Below, in pieces: positions 6,420 through 7,736 of a stretch of 7,736 bases of DNA. The notes below the pieces were generated by a model. The model was not told the origin of the DNA. It searched no databases and was given only the letters and a program-made list of their open reading frames with translations. Numbering within the stretch: position 1 is the stretch's first letter; the number at the start of each line of letters is the position of its first letter. The translations under genes and the position numbers were made by a program. The DNA lies in contig JAFAHH010000236.1 of NCBI GenBank assembly GCA_019237355.1, positions 1-7,736 on the forward strand, given 5' to 3'. This DNA comes from Acetobacteraceae bacterium. GTDB taxonomy: Bacteria > Pseudomonadota > Alphaproteobacteria > Acetobacterales > Acetobacteraceae.

Positions 6420-7235
6420 GTGTTCGTGCCCTGGACCCCTCCCCCAATCCCAACCTGCCTTTCGGAGCGCCTGGCTCTCATCATAGCCGGGCTACGCGGG
6501 GTGGTGGCCGCGCAAATGATGAAGGACCGCTCGGCGATACCGCTGCTTTTTCTGGCCTGGACGCGGCTGGGCCGGCTGGCTTCCCGGTTTGCGGCGCTGG
6601 TGGCGGCTGTTCGGTCAGGCCGGCTTCCGGTGCCGCCAGGGCCACGCCTGCGGGATGCGCCCGATCTGGATTTACCCCGGCTGGAGGGCTTACCTCAGCC
6701 ATATCGGCTACCCCGCCAGCTTGGCTGGCTGCTCCGGATGGTATCGGGGACGGCCGCCTATGCCGGGCAGGTGCAGCGCCTGTTGGCCGACCCGGAGATG
6801 GCGGCGCTGCTGGCCGGGTCGCCACAGGCCGGCCACATCCTGCGCCCGCTTTGCCGGATGCTGGGCATCCAACCCGAGCCCGGGCTTTTGCGGCGGCGGC
6901 GCGAGCCGCCGCCCGGGCGCGGGGTGCGGGCCTCGCCTGTCGGTGGGGCCGGCCTCGGCGATGAGGCCGCGGCCGGCGCGGGGCCTCTGGATGCGCTTTT
7001 CGGGTCAGGCTCGGAGCTTTGGCCGCTTCGCCCGCGCGAGCGGGGCTGCCGAGCCGAGCGCCTGTCAACGCCGGGGCCGACCCGCCGGCTGTGTCCTGGC
7101 GCCGAACTGAACCGGGCTGAGCGGCCCGCGTCTCGCCGCATCCGTGATGTTGCGACCGCGCAACTATGCTGTGCCAAACCCGCGAGGGAAGTAACGGACA
7201 CCCATGCTAGAGACGATCCCGCTGGCGTCTGCTGA
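6420..7235 (+). CDS. Arg/Pro-rich conserved hypothetical protein (Acetobacteraceae-type orphan family)
   Basis: This open frame has 271 codons from GTG 6420 (GTG 6426 is an alternative); no Shine-Dalgarno sequence precedes either. The first 155 residues look genuine. A hydrophobic/amphipathic N-terminus (LSERLALIIAGLRGVV, IPLLFLAWTRLGRLASRF) is followed by a Pro-rich linker, then a conserved-looking block with YRLPRQLGWLLRM, LLADPEMAALL and HILRPLCRMLGI. From memory, this block matches a family of unnamed proteins that occurs in several copies per genome in Acetobacteraceae; this was not checked. Beyond about residue 158 the sequence is low-complexity, all frames stay open, and the last 40 residues do not look coding. 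A frameshift near the hairpin at 6892-6913 would instead end the protein at 7110. Function unknown. Confidence 0.6.
   Translation: MFVPWTPPPIPTCLSERLALIIAGLRGVVAAQMMKDRSAIPLLFLAWTRLGRLASRFAALVAAVRSGRLPVPPGPRLRDAPDLDLPRLEGLPQPYRLPRQLGWLLRMVSGTAAYAGQVQRLLADPEMAALLAGSPQAGHILRPLCRMLGIQPEPGLLRRRREPPPGRGVRASPVGGAGLGDEAAAGAGPLDALFGSGSELWPLRPRERGCRAERLSTPGPTRRLCPGAELNRAERPASRRIRDVATAQLCCAKPAREVTDTHARDDPAGVC
6892..6913 (+). repeat. Very GC-rich hairpin inside the orphan gene
   Basis: GGCGGCGGC (6892-6900) and GCCGCCGCC (6905-6913) form a perfect 9-bp stem closed by the loop GCGA, a GNRA tetraloop. It sits where the conserved part of the protein ends and the coding frame becomes ambiguous. Confidence 0.6.
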
Positions 7236-7298
7236 CGCAGGCGTCACCCAAGTGTTTCGCATTAAGATTTTGGCTTCAGGGCGCGATCGGGCTTTCCG

Positions 7299-7441
7299 AC
7301 GATCCGGGGCCCCATTTTGCGCGCAAAATGGGGCCCGGTGCTCGCGAATTGGGAACACGATTCGGGCTCCAAGCCATCGCGCATACCTGCGTTCAGAGCG
7401 CGATTCAGGCTCTCTGACGATTCCGCCTCAAGCCAGCGCGC
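7299..7441. repeat. Degenerate tandem repeat, unit about 58-60 bp
   Basis: ACGAT-starting segments ending in GCGCGC begin at 7299, 7357 and 7417. Units 2 and 3 share the pattern ACGATTC..., then CAAGCCA, then CGCGC. Independently, 7275-7306 and 7392-7425 match over about 32 bases (both begin TTCAG, contain GCGCGAT and end GACGAT) at a distance of 117, which is twice the unit length. Identity is imperfect, with 1-2-base indels. Confidence 0.45.
7307..7336. repeat. Perfect 30-bp palindrome
   Basis: The arm GGGCCCCATTTTGCG (7307-7321) is followed directly by its exact reverse complement (7322-7336), with no spacer. The outer parts are GC-only and the inner part is TTTTGCGCGCAAAA. It could be a REP-like element, a binding site for a dimeric regulator, or a bidirectional stem. 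Confidence 0.9.
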
Positions 7442-7449
7442 TCTTGCTG

Positions 7450-7455
7450 TATACT
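7450..7455 (+). promoter_or_regulatory. -10-like element before the NfeD-type gene
   Basis: TATACT matches the sigma-70 -10 consensus at five of six positions and lies 25 nt before the ATG at 7481. The -35 region at the usual spacing (CTCAAG, 7427-7432) is poor, so activator help or a different sigma factor would be needed. Confidence 0.4.
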
Positions 7456-7480
7456 ATCTCCGTCGCGATGCGCGGCGCGG

Positions 7481-7736
7481 ATGATAGGCGTGCAAAACCG
7501 GATTGCCTTCTGGCGTGTCGTTCTGGTTGTGGCCTTCGCAGTATTGCTGGCTGGAGGCGATGCGATTGCGCCCGGCCGGCAGGGGCATGCCGTGGTGATT
7601 GCACTGGATGGGCCAATCAGCCCTGCAAGCGCGGCCTATGTGGTTCGGGCCCTCCAGGAGGCTGAGCAGAGCCATGCAGCCATCGCCATCTTGCGGATGG
7701 ATACGCCTGGCGGGCTCGATACCGCAATGCGGAGCA
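7481..7736 (+). CDS. NfeD/ClpP-class membrane serine protease, N-terminal part (runs off the window)
   Basis: Only the first 85 codons are present. A signal peptide or N-terminal membrane segment covers about residues 8-30 (FWRVVLVVAFAVLLAGGDAIA). The mature part begins HAVVIALDGPISPASAAYVVRAL and continues AIAILRMDTPGGLDTAMRS. The VxLDGPIxPAxxxYVxRxL and LRMDTPGGLDTxMR patterns are hallmarks of NfeD long-form proteases (ClpP-class STOPP proteins), which cleave membrane proteins and usually sit beside a stomatin/SPFH gene. The catalytic Ser and Lys would lie further on and cannot be checked. ATG 7481 is preferred and GTG 7490 is an alternative; neither has a clear Shine-Dalgarno sequence. A downstream stomatin-like partner is predicted from family knowledge, not seen. 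Confidence 0.88.
   Translation, partial: MIGVQNRIAFWRVVLVVAFAVLLAGGDAIAPGRQGHAVVIALDGPISPASAAYVVRALQEAEQSHAAIAILRMDTPGGLDTAMRS

Larger units (their letters stand above)
7236..7480. other. Repeat-rich intergenic region upstream of the NfeD-type gene
   Basis: No credible gene is seen here. The stretch holds a 30-bp perfect palindrome, degenerate repeat units spaced about 60 bp apart, an 8-bp inverted repeat (AGAGCGCG 7395-7402 with CGCGCTCT 7437-7444) and a -10-like TATACT at 7450-7455. The frames that cross it have no recognisable domains. Confidence 0.6.

Noticed and set aside
6481..7068. Long minus-strand Ala/Pro/Arg-rich frame opposite the orphan gene
   Set aside because: Typical antisense shadow in high-GC DNA. 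It is extremely low complexity, while the plus-strand frame carries the conserved-looking block.
7230..7445. CRISPR array
   Set aside because: Only three imperfect units with conserved-looking intervening sequence, no identical direct repeats, and no cas genes.
7204..7665. Plus-strand 153-codon open frame across the repeat region
   Set aside because: It crosses the palindrome and repeats and then overlaps the NfeD-type gene in another frame. No domain is recognised.

Overview
The window is high-GC DNA with the gene content of an alphaproteobacterium. The Acetobacteraceae (Rhodospirillales) are the most likely family. This rests on the rluD-type pseudouridine synthase next to rpoH, a divergent single-pass DUF6476-like membrane protein, and an Arg/Pro-rich orphan protein that resembles a lineage-specific family I recall from acetic-acid-bacteria relatives. 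The taxonomy is inference; no search was run.

Left part (1-2714), conserved core. A tRNA-Glu(CTC) gene (minus) lies just downstream of the small membrane protein gene (minus, 277-549). The pseudouridine synthase gene (plus, 548-1600) starts back to back with it: the two ATGs overlap in the tetramer CATG. After a 223-base gap, which holds a good sigma-70-type promoter and a structured leader, comes rpoH (plus, 1824-2714, GTG start), the heat-shock sigma factor. The rpoH Shine-Dalgarno sequence can pair with upstream leader sequence in two ways, which suggests RNA-level heat control.

Middle part (2903-5894, minus), converging on rpoH. This is an 890-codon open frame for a polytopic membrane protein. 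It begins directly at the zinc-binding HELGH motif of an M48-type metallopeptidase and ends in about seven Sel1 repeats. The peptidase has lost its N-terminus. Immediately upstream lies the 5' part of a P-loop kinase-like gene that has lost its C-terminus. The two remnants meet at one junction near 5565-5582, most simply explained by a deletion or recombination, or by an assembly chimera.

Right part (5895-7736, plus), accessory in character. It contains a poorly coding gap, a possible 3' gene remnant (6186-6392), an orphan conserved-hypothetical gene (6420-7235) whose GC-rich tail may be frameshifted, and a repeat-rich intergenic stretch. That stretch has a perfect 30-bp palindrome and degenerate units of about 60 bp. 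The window ends in the first 85 codons of an NfeD/ClpP-class membrane serine protease gene.

The recognisable genes have a protein-quality-control flavour (RpoH, a membrane metalloprotease, an NfeD-type protease). The peptidase and the NfeD gene are separated from rpoH by rearranged DNA, so I do not claim an operon.
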